A stretch of 64,000 nucleotides of DNA, taken from Nilaparvata lugens. Its lineage: Eukaryota > Arthropoda > Insecta > Hemiptera > Delphacidae. Positions within the stretch are counted from its first letter, which is position 1, and every line of letters starts with the position of its first letter. Location: assembly GCF_014356525.2 (NCBI RefSeq), contig NC_052504.1, positions 62,424,086-62,488,085 on the forward strand, written 5' to 3'. The position numbers and the translations under genes are program-made. Shown piece by piece: positions 44,693 to 55,953 of this stretch. Under the pieces are notes generated by a model. It was given only the letters and a program-made list of their open reading frames with translations, was not told the DNA's origin and made no database searches.

Positions 44693-44896
44693 AGTCTCAA
44701 GGTCGCGCATTAAATGATGGAATTCGCCATAGGTCTTCCTGTTTTTATTGATTGGATGTACCCACTGGTCCCGTGCTGTCACCGAATACAATAAAACCAG
44801 CTCATTATCACTACTACTGCTGCTGCTGGAGTCATCAAACCAAGGTAAGCCACAAGAAAATCCAGATTCACACCACGGGACCGTCGAAGTTGACAT
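44693..44896 (-). pseudogene. Harbinger transposase N-terminus, inverted copy
   Basis: From the ATG at 44896 the minus strand encodes the same Ser-rich N-terminus and, here in frame, DQWVHPINKNRKTYGEFHH followed by LMRDLETDND. It breaks off at about 44693. It lacks the 2-bp insertion seen in the plus-strand copy, showing that the frame of the source gene was continuous. Confidence 0.7.
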
Positions 44897-45003
44897 CTTC
44901 CTGCATACTGACAGGAAACATGGCCGGTATAGCATCGCAACAGTCGTGGCGGTGTGAATTGGCATGTGGCTAGCGTAGCCGGCGTGGCGTGCGTCCAGCT
45001 ACG

Positions 45004-45211
45004 ACCTTTACGGTATAGTTTCTTCTGTTATTGAACCAAATTGCTGCATAAGTCGTCATGATGTAGTTAGCAAGGATCTGTAATTCAATTGTTGGATTAT
45101 TTTGGGATATGTACAATCTTGAGACACGGTTGGCACAGGTTAGCCAACGAGAGACTGATGCGTCCTGGATCCCTAGCAGTCAAATCTGGATCACAGTTTC
45201 CTGGATTGACT

Positions 45212-45222
<11 letters not shown>
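45004..45222 (-). pseudogene. Broken multi-copy hemipteran gene, middle piece
   Basis: The minus strand gives SLSRWLTCANRVSRLYIS, NNPTIELQILANYI and YAAIWFNNRRNYTVK. This is the region of the hemipteran family with the pattern G.ISHSRWLT.ANR.LRLY....P..ELQILA.YI...YAPIWF. It lies between the N-terminal piece (45880-46745) and the C-terminal piece (43109-43400), in the right order and orientation for one gene split by insertions. Confidence 0.6.
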
Positions 45223-45292
<70 letters not shown>

Positions 45293-45303
45293 TATATATA
45301 TTG
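45213..45303. repeat. (CT)n followed by (AT)n microsatellite
   Basis: About 36 bp of (CT)n run directly into about 55 bp of (AT)n. The compound repeat sits at the break in the hemipteran gene. Confidence 0.95.
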
Positions 45304-45879
45304 TGACAACACATTTCATAAGCGGGCTGGCATAGATCGAATTGTCAGATAGCGAGCAGTAATTTTGATAAGATAAGGTGCCAGCCAGCTACCCACGCAG
45401 CTTTAATACAATAAATATTTAATTTCAATTCTGTGTTATTATAAATGTAATAATGTTTTCTGTCAAGTTATATTTTTAATTATTTTCATATCCTCTCTCG
45501 GAAAGATGTTCTCTGAATTACCCCTCTAGCTCTATGCTTATTTGGTTTTGCGGAGATTATACTTCCTATCTTTGTCAATTGAGGGTCCTTACCCCTCACC
45601 GCAACAACTTTGGTGAAGTATCTTATCTCTCATTGTAACGGGACTCTCTCCCGGCGACTTCAACAGAGCTCACCCTGTTTTCGTTCACTCTTCTCCTAGA
45701 CTTCTCCGGGACTCGCTCGCAATCGGCTGGAGTGTGCGGTTGATTGAAGTGAATAAACGGTTTAGTGCGTATGCGAGTGAAAGGCTGACGGACAAAAGAC
45801 TGATGCTCTACCGGAGAATTGCTATCCAGGGACAAAAGCTTAAAAAAAACCGGTGAATCCATTCTAATTTATCAAATTA
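45304..45879. other. Unassigned 0.58 kb segment interrupting the broken gene
   Basis: It begins TGTGACAACAC after the (AT)n and contains a GC-richer part at 45630-45850 (ACGGGACTCTCTCCCGGCGA). The start and composition faintly recall an LTR, but there are no matching ends, primer-binding site or target duplication that I can support. It could also be an intron or another insertion. Confidence 0.4.
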
Positions 45880-46745
45880 AGTTTCAAAGGACCCTTAGGT
45901 CGAGTCAGTTTCCGCAATATCTAGGAGATATTTTTGATCTTTACTTATATCATTGTTATTGATAAATAAATCTTCTGATCGTATTGGTACGTAATTTACA
46001 ATGGGCAGTTTCTCACAACTAGGAAGTTACCTTCCAACTGCTCCAATGGGCCTGATGCCTAAAATCATTAGTATTGATATCTTTCGATCGTTTTCGTACG
46101 TAATTATTTACAATGGTCAGTTTCTCACAACTAGAAATTTCTTCCAACTGGACCACTGGATTGATGGGCCTGTTGTCGCTCCATCCAAGTAGTCAAACAT
46201 ATGTCTATAGGTTAGCTCATTAAAAAGAAGTAGGCAGATAAACCACTGTAGAGAATGACGACATTTCATTTGGATGTTATGTACAACCACACTTTCCACC
46301 CTGTTTTTGTTACTGTCCCGTCACAACAAATGGCCTCCACTGCATTAAAATCAAGTCCATTTCCACTCATATATTTGTAGATACTATCGGAAATTTCAAC
46401 TCCAGTACCTTTCTTTTGTGTTAAATGTCCAATATATCCACAAACTGTCTCGCTTATTAAGCTTATGTGTTCTTCTTTCACAATTCTCATGTACATTTTA
46501 GTCCCAATCTTCTCTTGAGTTATTGTAGTATCTCTCCTTTCATCGAAATAGGTTGCGTTTACATCTTTTATTTGCTGGTCTTCTTCGAATATTGATTTCC
46601 GAAACTTCACTTCTTATCTTCTTATTTTGTTCCTGTCTACAATGTTTTCTACGTTTTCGTCAGATACTAGTCCCAAATCGTGTAAAACTCCAGTAGCTAT
46701 TGCAGCTGTAGCTCTGTCCGAAACCCAGACCTGTCACTCAACAAC
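45880..46745 (-). pseudogene. Broken multi-copy hemipteran gene, N-terminal piece
   Basis: Reading on the minus strand from 46745: SDRATAAIATGVLHDLGLV, IVDRNKIRR, an in-frame TAA at about 46616, YFDERRDTTITQEKIGTK, HISLISE...YIGHLT, CCDGTVTKTGW. A frameshift near 46290 leads to LQWFICLLLFNELTYRHMF and YLDGATTGP, and further on to CEKLPIVNYVPI and SKDQKYLLDI. These blocks follow the order of a hypothetical protein common in hemipteran genomes. An internal duplication of about 90 bp (46000-46070 and 46105-46165) adds further damage. Function unknown. Confidence 0.62.
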
Positions 46746-49541
46746 GATGCTGTTTTCAGCTTTAAACGCATTTGTGCACTAGAAGATGGCGACAAAAACC
46801 TATACCACAGAGGGTTGTCCTTTTGCCTTCAATCATGGGCGAGTCCACTCAAATTCGGCGGAGTAAAAATTGTGAACGATCCAAATTTCATAATTATCAA
46901 ACTTAGTCAACGCATTGATAGAATAGCACAATGTCTGGGTGAGTTCATCAAATTCTGGCGGAGGGGAGTAAGGGTTGTTCATTTGTAGTATTCACAATAT
47001 TAGAGTATAAATACAACTTATATGGTTTGTTTTGATAATGATTGAAAGAATTGGAAAAACATAGATTTTTTTGAAATGAAACCCGTAACTTTAGGCCTCA
47101 TGCGCTTATCAAAATTTTCAGATAGAATTTTTTTCCCTCCTGTAGCCTATACTGATGTCTATGCACAAGTTTTCCGCACTATTGAATTTTATTGCAGAAG
47201 AAACATGTTTGTTGAAACAGTTTGGGCAAATTTTGTTATGTTTGACAAACAATGTTTGCCCGTGGCCAGTGTGGACGCGTCACCAAACAAAATACTTGTA
47301 AGTGAGGAGAACAGGTTTTATGTTTTACAGCTGTTTTACAGCTGTCAACACTAAAAAGGTTTGCAAAACAGCAATTTTTTTTGACAACAATGATTGTCCA
47401 AACTTTTAAAAATGTTTGTTCCTGAGCTCCTCAACAAACATGTATGTCGAACATTTTTTCAATGTGGACACGGCTTAATACACATGTAGTCATACATTGT
47501 CATACATCACAGAAAAAGGCTTCGAACAATATTTTTTGCGGTTAGGTTTTTGTTTTCTCCGATTTGTTGTTGTTTATTTTTTGCGCTGCTCTATTCGAGG
47601 TTGAATTATTTTGCTATCATTATAATGTGTGATTCACCAATGTTTTTCATTGCCAGTAATTTATTCATTGTTATTGGTTGTTCATTTTATGTTAGAAGCC
47701 TCTCGCTGATAAGAAAACATGCATAATGAACATGTGTGTGTGCATGAGAAGCATGTACATGCATGTTTATCATGCATATCCTACCGTTAGTTACCAGCCA
47801 TATAAGACTTTCTGGTATCAATATTTTTTTATTGATGGAATAGTACATAACCATGTCCCTCTTCTCCTATATTTATTTGAACATTTTGAACAATAAACTT
47901 AGAATTATTGATTGTTCGAATTTATTGATATTCTTCTATTCTATATAGGCTATTCATGAGTCATATGATTTGTGTCACTTTCAAAGTGTGGAAGAAGGTG
48001 TCCATCTTATATTTTCAAAATATTATTCGCATTATCAGGAATGTCTCATATCCACGTCTGATACTGATATCGAAATGAGCTATTTTTATTGCGAATTATG
48101 GTCATTACCTCAGCAGTGATTACATCAAGAACAATGTTTTCTGGATTCAATCTAAGAAAAGAGAGGAAACTAATTTCCTGGCAAAAGTTCTTGTACAATT
48201 CATAACTGTGTAGTTTTGTTCTGAAAAGGTGCGATTGTTTCTGAAATGTGAATATAGGTTAAGAAGCTAATTTCCTGTTTTCAAGATTTTTGCAGCCGAG
48301 ACAGCTGAACTGAGCTGGATTAGAGGTGTGAGAAATTAAATTCGTTACAATCGGAAGCGCGCTTGAACTGTAGACGAGTTATCTCGTAGATTGAGTTCAG
48401 GATTCGAAGAGAATTCTAGATTACAGTGTTGACTAAATCGACCCTAGTAACTGTTGCAGCCTGGAAAGTTTTCCAATAAACAAGGGGTCTGAAAAAAGAG
48501 ATTGTGGGTGGCGGGTGGAGTTGACGTGATTCCATCTCGCATTTAGGTCTCGAAAGAGGCAGAAGAAACTGATTCGGGATAAAGAATTTCATCAAGCAGC
48601 GAGGAGTTAATCTTTCACTGGTGCCGGCTCTAATACAGTGGCAGTGGAGTTGCTCAAAAACTGAGTCCAAAGTTCAGAGCAAGTTCCCTGGAGCCCAGAG
48701 CTGAGTCTGATCCGTAACCGTAGTCTGAGTCGCCTCCGGCTGTGTGTCGCCCGTTCGCCGCTCACAACACAACTTCACCAATCGATTGTATCGGTTATGA
48801 ATTCGGCACTGCTGTTACACACTTACACTGCACTCGGTACAATAACTTCCACATTTCACTCACTCAACTGCATCGTACCAGTACACCAACCGAAAATCAA
48901 ACATTCACTTCACTTTTCAATAAGCGAAATCATTCTATATTCAGTCAGGCTTTACTAGAGTTACTCGATCATGAATATTGTTGTTTAAAAGTGACAAAAG
49001 TGACATTCTCTAGGAGCTTATGATGAGAAGTGATTGGAATTTGGACTCCAAAATTTTTCCAACTTTTATGATAATTAATAATTATCGAGCAAATGGAATA
49101 TTATCAAGAAAAGCTTTGCTAAGGTCTTAAATTGGTTCAGTAGTGGTTATTGAATCAGAACAAACACCATCTTGGTAATTCACCACTGATTTAAAGAATG
49201 TTTATTAACTCTTAGAGTATAGATAAAAGTGTACAAACAGAACCATAGATACAATTATAGATATAATAGTATGTAAGAAAAACGTTTTTATAATATTACG
49301 TGGAGATCCATTTCCTGAGATTAGTGTCAACTGGTTTCTTAGTTACGTAGATGTATGCTGATTCTCGATAAATGGTCCAATTACTTCTATCACAGAATCA
49401 TCAAAATGTCTTTCAATTACTTTTCACAATGCTTGTGTGCACGTTGAATATCCAAATAAAATAGAAGTAGTTGGAAATCAGTGAGCTGTTTGATCTATCA
49501 AAAGTCATAGAAATTTGTTGAATTCATAAGATATAACTTAC
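46746..49541. other. Unassigned DNA with small dispersed repeats
   Basis: 47000-47120 is an inverted match of 32520-32825 and 47815-47950 is a direct match of 31420-31560. Between them, 47220-47470 has several TGTTTG/CAAACA and GTGTGGAC motifs that may be remnants of a MITE. 48400-48800 is less AT-rich and has ORFs on both strands, but I cannot define an exon. No gene is called. Confidence 0.45.
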
Positions 49542-49788
49542 AGTTGAAAGGTGATGATGCATCCACTCCTTGATCAGCAAGGAAGTGTTGAATGGAGTTG
49601 TTGACCTCTTCTAAAAATTTGCAGCTTTTACGATCAAAGCATTCTAAAGTTTCTCTCGCAGGCACGTTGAGTATACTACAGTATTTGCAGACTTTCGATG
49701 AAGTGGAGCCAAACTTTGCACTTTCAAACTGTATAATGGGCTTCAATCCACTTTTGAAGTGGGTGTATCTTTTATAGAATTCATTGTG
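49542..49788 (-). CDS. Orphan internal exon of an unidentified gene
   Basis: On the minus strand the reading frame is open across 247 bp between CCATAG (3' splice site, exon from 49788) and AACT/GTAAGT (strong 5' splice site after 49542). The peptide starts HNEFYKRYTHF, continues KPIIQFESAKFGST and a Cys pair (CKYCSILN), then ETLECFDRKSCKFLEEV and HFLADQGVDASS. Composition is balanced and unlike the flanking DNA, and the exon has no stop. A nearer acceptor at 49769 is possible. I do not recognise the family; the Cys pattern could suit an extracellular protein. Neighbouring exons were not found with confidence (an ORF at 50111-50302 on the same strand is a weak candidate). Confidence 0.5.
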
Positions 49789-52686
49789 CTATGGTCACAA
49801 TGCATGGAAATCATGGAGCAAGTCCTTTGATTACACTGTTGCTGTACGGAGCCTTGAGAATGATTGATGAGTCATGATGGGAATGTTCATAATTGGAAAT
49901 TCTGATGATCGCGTTAGCATGATGGATGGAGAAGTTATAGTGATTGTGTGACTACAACACTGTAAACTCCACCGTTGTCGAATCCCGACAATCAATTAAT
50001 TACAAAGCTCAGTCATAAGCTAGTCATGATGATTACACTACAAACATGCTACCTACCTCGCAAGGCACATAACTTTCAAATTACATTTGGGATAGTTTCA
50101 TCTGAGAAAATTAGTCCTGTAGAGACGATGGATTGGGCAAATCAAACTTTTCCTCTCCTAGAGCTCCTAGAGCTATTCGAGTTCGTAACATGATATCCCC
50201 TCTCATCGGTTTAACCTTATAATAGCTACTATTTTTCGAATATGATGTTATTGAAAGTTCTTGGGAAGTTTGCCAAAAAGGCCAAACACAAGGACTCCAC
50301 ATTTTACCTTAATATAAATAGAAGTTGAGATCCAGGAGATTCATCAGCACTGTAACTCTGGGATTTGTGAATGATATTTTTTTTAGTATGACAGAAAATG
50401 TAATAACTTCTAACTAGATGAATACAAATCTAGTAGACTCTATGAGAATTTGCTTTGATAACTCTTTTCTCATACTTTATATTATGATGGTTGAAGCTGA
50501 TTGAATAACCAACTACAATGACAACAGTCGCTTCTAGAATCTACAATGAGTTGAGTTATCCTGAATGTGATTCCTCATGAAGCAGACAAAGCTCTTTTTC
50601 CAGGGATTATGATAGAGCTTGAGAGCTTTTTCATACCGAAAAATTGTAAAGAATTTCCAATTGTTTTTCCTCCCGTAAATCTACTCGTGGTGAATTCTCT
50701 TCAACATATTGCCTCCTTCCACTTGAATAGTGCCTCATTATAATCGGTCAAGAAGACAGTTCACAATTTATTCATCACTTTCTAATTTCGATGAAAGATG
50801 AGATCTTGAAATTAGTTACTTGTTATTATTCTAAATTCTACTCATATTTTTCTAGAAATTCAGGATAGAAAATATAGTTCTGCACCATAGAAGCGTGTTG
50901 ATTATCTGTATGAGGGAAATATTTGAGAGTGTTATGGGATTCTCAGTTTGCTGAAACGTTCTAAATCCAGTCTGTTATATTTTTGCCGGTCATGCGGTCC
51001 ATTCAAGTTTTTTCTATGAAAAAGTATTCTCCGTTATTATCACGTTATTGTATTACGTTATAGTTTTATCCGTATCACTCTCCACCTCGTTCCTCATTAC
51101 CCTTGTCACAAATCATGTGTGCATGATCATCAGCTTATATGTTTGATGCCGGGGTTAGTCAACATTCTGATTCATCCGCGTCTCATCTCCTCATGCTACT
51201 TTCCACCAACTCATCATTTTTTGATGAATCGTTAAAGTGAAATGCGTTCTACCAAAATTGACAATCTTCAAAATTTGATCCGTAAATATATATATATATA
51301 TATGACTAAAACTCAACCTATTTTGGAGCCGTTTATTAAGCAATAATTTGGAACTATTTCTTTTAGAAATCTCATGAATTTAGCTTGCTTGAATCAGCTT
51401 AAATTCTAGCAGATTCCACTTTTCAAAAAGTGATACAACTTGTGCATCACGAAAACTGATCAATAAATAAGATTTTTCTTGATATAGACTGCCATACCCC
51501 GATATAGAGGTGGGTTTAATCCCATCAAGAATTCGTTACATGAGAAGGTGCAAGCTGCAATTTTACAGGTAGAGGTATCAGGATGCTATATTGATTGAGG
51601 TCCTCATACAAGGCATGTTAAGCTGGTGCCTAGTGCGTTCGTGTATAGTAGGCTATGTGGAATGTTACATGGGGGCTTTGCACAACGCTCAAGTGATGGG
51701 AAGGGGGTGGGGAGCACTGACAGTTGATAAATCGTCCTCACACTCGCCATTTTGTGTGCGCCAGACGCATAGGCAACTCTTCTTCACACCGATCAACTAA
51801 TATCCTGGGGCACGGCAGGTGCACCAATTTCAATAAGATTATGAGCCTCATCCATTCCCTTAACCCTTTCTTGCTCCTTGATACTGTCACTGTGTTATCA
51901 TATTATAGTGTTGAATACAATCCATGTACTGTGTGAAAATCATGACGTAATGGCCATTGGAAAGATAACAAAGTGCCATCTTTTTCGTCAGAGATTAATA
52001 TGGACCGTACTTGACTCCAATCCATAAACTATCAGAATCGATATTCTGCTGCTAAATAACAAAGGGATGATCAATTGTTAGTTGATATGCACCATCCTTT
52101 GTACTGCAATAATATAATATTCTTCATACACAAATCTTCATCAACGAAGCAGCAGTGAGAGAAAAACTTCTCAGTTAATATTATAATCCACCAACACTTG
52201 TGGTATAATGTGCATCAATCGATATTATCAAAGTTGAATCAGAGATTGACTGGATTGATAATATATTATACCGACGTGCAAATTCTCTATAATAAGAGAG
52301 AGTAGGGTTGTGTTTGTTGGCATCAAAACATGTCAACCTTGTGGATTGCATACCGAAAAAAAGGGAATGATTCAGATCTCGAAATTTTGCACATAGATTC
52401 TAAAATATCAATTTCGTGTACCTCGAAGCCCAAATTTCAATTTTCCTCTTAGATTTTTCAAAATTAATGTTCAAATTTCATTCATGGAACATCATAAGGC
52501 ATACCTACATTATTGTAGATGTGTTTGTATGAAGGATTGTTATAATATTATATTATTGTGAGTTGTTAAGTTTTGAATAACAACATTTTATTGATTCTCA
52601 ATCTTTCAAATTTTCGAAAAGCTGTTTTTGTCATCTTTAAATACAATATTAAATCACAGTATACATACAGTATGGAAACTTGGCTA
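49789..52686. other. Unassigned AT-rich DNA
   Basis: A short (TA)n run is at 51287-51303. Small ORFs (50111-50302 minus, 51591-51800 plus) show no domain. Possible intron or intergenic DNA around the exon at 49542-49788. Confidence 0.45.
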
Positions 52687-53422
52687 TAGTGAGGTCCAAT
52701 TTATAATGGCAGTGTACGATTGACAAAACTATTGCTGTCCTTTTCTATCATACAACAAAGCAGATAGCGCTATCTCTCTCTAGCTTTGCAATGTTGTCAG
52801 TTCGCCAGAATATTTTATTTTTACTTTTGACAGTGACTGTACAAAAGTAACTCAGCCGCCATTTTTTTTCTTCATTCTATCAAAATACACAAGTCAAATA
52901 ATTGATTTAAAATGTATTTTTGAAACAATTAAATAATTTTTTGACATTACCGTATGAGAAACACAAATTAAAATACCTGAAATGACATTTTAAAAGTAGA
53001 TAACTAACCATCCTAGACTTCATCCATGCTTCAGTTAGCCTACACGTTTAGGTTAGATCTACTCGTAACGGTATAAATAATATTGAAAGGTTATTTCAGA
53101 ATTATTTCCGTTGAAATTACTAAATTTGAATGGGATTTCTATTTTTCTATAACTTTTGAGAGGAATGTGAATAGAATACCTACCAAATAACTCAATTTCT
53201 GTTGTTTTGAAATTCAGATTGGTGTATCACAGCTTTTTAAATTAGCCGCCATTCCAGGTTTGTATAAAAATAAAAATCTAATCTTAGTTATGGAAGCAAA
53301 TTTTTGAATCAAATTGATATGAAAAAATATATTTTCTTGATTAATTTGACGTTAAATTGATTATTTTATCAAGGAGATGATAATTATCTTTCTTCACTGC
53401 CATTATAACGTGGACCTCACTA
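52687..53422. mobile_element. TA-flanked MITE with TAGTGAGGTCC ends
   Basis: The left end TAGTGAGGTCCAATTTATAA (52687 on) and right end (to 53422) are inverted copies over about 30 bp, including ATAATGGCAGTG. Each is bordered by TA (52685-52686 and 53423-53424), the Tc1/mariner-type target. The 736-bp element has no transposase. Outside it, short inverted copies of ATCACAG...GGAAAC at about 52655-52680 and 53638-53672 suggest it sits in another inverted-repeat structure. Confidence 0.75.
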
Positions 53423-53439
53423 TAGTACCCAGGCGCAAA

Positions 53440-53730
53440 AATCCGCCATCTTGTTAGGAAGTTCCGCATTGTAATAGTATTGATGGGAGGTTCGGATCCC
53501 TTTACTGATCCAGATCAATTGACCTCGTACACTGCCGCGAGCCAATCAGAAGACCAGGATTGGAACTTCCTAAGGTCACGTGACGTGTCCAGTATTTGTG
53601 CCATGTAAAAAGCATTTGTTAGATAGGCGTTTGATTGACAGTTTCCATGCTGTACCTATTCTGTGATTAAATACTGAAAATCATCTACAACACTACAGTA
53701 TACCGCCGCCGGTAGAGCGGTGAGTTAAAC
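53440..53730 (+). promoter_or_regulatory. Promoter-like block with YY1, CCAAT and CACGTG motifs and a 5' splice site
   Basis: Within a less AT-rich patch lie CCGCCATCTTG (YY1-like, 53442-53452), GAGCCAATCAG (CCAAT box, near 53540), the palindrome GTCACGTGAC (E-box/CLEAR-like, near 53575) and, further on, CCGCCGCCGGTAGAGCG followed by GTGAGT (near 53720), a strong 5' splice site. Together these resemble a housekeeping promoter with a non-coding first exon on the plus strand. No downstream coding exon was identified, and repeats surround it, so this is tentative. Confidence 0.35.
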
Positions 53731-54837
53731 TATGTTATAAATTATGTAAGAGTTGTGATTTCAAATGAAATCAATACAATGATATAGTCAACATACAATA
53801 TTGTTCCTCTGAAAAATTCCTGAATCGGTGAAATATTGACAACTTTTTCAACATAAGAGATGTATTTCAAGTATGATGTGAAGGTTAGGTACGGTACCAT
53901 ATGTAGCCTACTGAAATCCCTGTATCAAAGACGAAAATTATTTTGTTGAACCCAATTGAAGACCTATATTATTCAGCTTTTTGAACAAACATTTGATATA
54001 ATACCTGTCAAATTATTTTCAACAAAGTGCTATGAATAATCATTTTCCATCTATTTTGGGAGCGAATTCAATCACGATCCATCCTAAAATATAAAAGCAT
54101 ATTTGAATATTGCCGGCATTTTCTCCAATTTATTTTTATCACTTCATAAGTAGATGCAAAAATTAATGAATATTATTATGGATTATGAGACAGGAACGAA
54201 TTGAATCTTTTTTAAAATGAAATATACTTACTATTTTCATTCTTATCTAGGTAGCAAAACAATAATAAGGATAATGCAATGGAGGTTTTAACGTTGTTAC
54301 AAGACATTTGATTCCATTCCAACCACAGTCGTGGTGTATTGGTAAAGCACTCGAGTCCCAAGACTTCAATTTTTTTTTTATACTTAATTTTTTCCTTCGA
54401 AACGTATTATTATAAATTGTTTTTTGAAGGAAGTTGTTTTCATTACGATTGAACTCGAATTTCATCGAATAATTTTTTAATGTAAAATTTTGCAATCAAG
54501 TTGATCGATTAATTATTATCAATAGTTAACATTTCCAAAAACCTTTATTATTGTTTCATGGATTGTAATCTTCCCATGTCTATCATGGATCTTTGTAATG
54601 TATCTATTACATGTCTGTTTGTATGAATTTTCATATTCATCCTAAAATGGAAGATGGAAATCTGTGTAATTCATCGTACATCGCCTATTCCCTGGACCAT
54701 CTATTGACAATCAGCAACTTTGAAAACATTAAATTCATCTTTGAAACACTGATTTAACAGTGTTTAACACTGATTCTATCTATATTTTTCTTTAATTCAT
54801 AACTTTACTGATAGAATAAAACTAAGAATCAGAATAA
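53731..54837. other. Unassigned DNA
   Basis: A good pyrimidine tract with TCTAG/GTAGC at about 54250 could be a 3' splice site, but the following sequence is not coding. A tRNA-like stretch GTGGTGTATTGGTAAAGCAC at about 54332 lacks a B box and ends in a T run. Confidence 0.4.
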
Positions 54838-55331
54838 AACTTCAACGCCTGCGCTTTTTACTGCATGGATAAAGTGAATATTTGAATTTAATGATGCTAT
54901 ATCCAATTATATTCATATTCATTCTCATCCTACAGTCAGGTGGAAAGAAAAGCATATAAATAAAAGAAAGTAAGCTGTATTTTACCCAGTCTTTATTCAA
55001 AAAAGATAAAATAACTGATCTAAAAACTACATCAATGATAGTAAAAACGAATGTATGTAGTAACAGAAGCAACTAAGAATTAACAATAAGTAGAGCTGCT
55101 GCTGCTGCTCCACAATATCTGATCGAAAACAGTGATGTAGGTCCGTCTCACAGTTGAATGTTAACAATTGATATTTGTATATTAATCTAGATATTTAGCA
55201 AATAGTCTATTATAGATAAACTATCAATATTTAGCTAGAAATGGAGATGAAGCACTTCAAAACTTCAACGCCTGCGCTTTTTACTGCATGAATAAAGTAA
55301 ATCCTAGAGTCAGGTGGAAAGGAAAGCATAC
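54838..55331. repeat. Small direct duplication
   Basis: ACTTCAACGCCTGCGCTTTT and the following 20 bp occur at 54840-54880 and 55261-55301, each followed by CAGTCAGGTGGAAAG-like sequence (54936 and 55310). The copies differ by an indel of about 50 bp between the two blocks. No gene. Confidence 0.7.
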
Positions 55332-55748
55332 TGATATTACTAGCAAATGATTGAGAAGAATATGTTTTCGGAATAATAAATGCTGCATGACTAAGCACAT
55401 AGGAAGTCCGTATTGAGATGTGAATGAAAATATTGATTGTCAGATAAACATTATCAATCAAATAAATTTATTTTTCATTTTTACAATAATTATATACAGA
55501 GCATGTAATTACCATAGTTACTGAAATAATCATCGTATAACTAAAAAATCACAATTATACCCTCAAGAACATTACAAAAAATCAAATATATATGGAAAAT
55601 AATCCCAAAGGTTACAAAAACCTGTTTGGGCAGAAAAAACTACTTAGAAGTGTTACAGTTAAAAAAGCAAATTAAGAAAGAGTGAAAAAAACTAAAAAGA
55701 CAATTAAAAAAGGAAAGAGAACTTCAGTATCAGTTTAACATTATCAAA

Positions 55749-55800
55749 ATACTAATATATATATATATATTAGTATTTAGATATAATAGATATATATTAG

Positions 55801-55857
<57 letters not shown>
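55749..55857. repeat. (TA)n array with palindromic ATACTAATATAT ends
   Basis: ATACTAATATATATATAT...ATTAGTAT forms a perfect palindrome at 55749-55777. A longer (TA)n run follows at about 55805-55856. It lies 100 bp downstream of the dead RT fragment on the minus strand. Confidence 0.9.
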
Positions 55858-55860
<3 letters not shown>

Positions 55861-55953
55861 TACCTATCACAATATTACACTATACACAATAACATTACAA
55901 ACTAAAAAAATGTCGCGCTTACAAGTTGTAAAAAAAGTGTACTACTGTGCAGT

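Larger units (their letters stand above)
43426..45003. mobile_element. Inverted dimer of a PIF/Harbinger-type transposon
   Basis: The two halves face each other around 44468. Outer arms 43437-43745 and 44693-45003 are reverse complements that begin GGCTGGACGCACGCCACGCC from each end. The inner arms form a near-perfect palindrome at 44289-44646. The left half retains a transposase fragment with an intron (43537-43999), while the right half has lost the corresponding interior. Short hairpins with GGCTGG loops occur at the left end and at the centre. Target duplications are not clear. It is inserted in the broken hemipteran gene. Confidence 0.75.

Noticed and set aside
45304..45879. Possible LTR starting TGTGACAACAC
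   Set aside because: No partner LTR, no matching terminal dinucleotide, primer-binding site or target duplication could be shown.
54325..54370. tRNA-like GTGGTGTATTGGTAAAGCAC
   Set aside because: Only a D-arm-like part is present. There is no B box at the required distance, no cloverleaf, and a poly-T follows directly.
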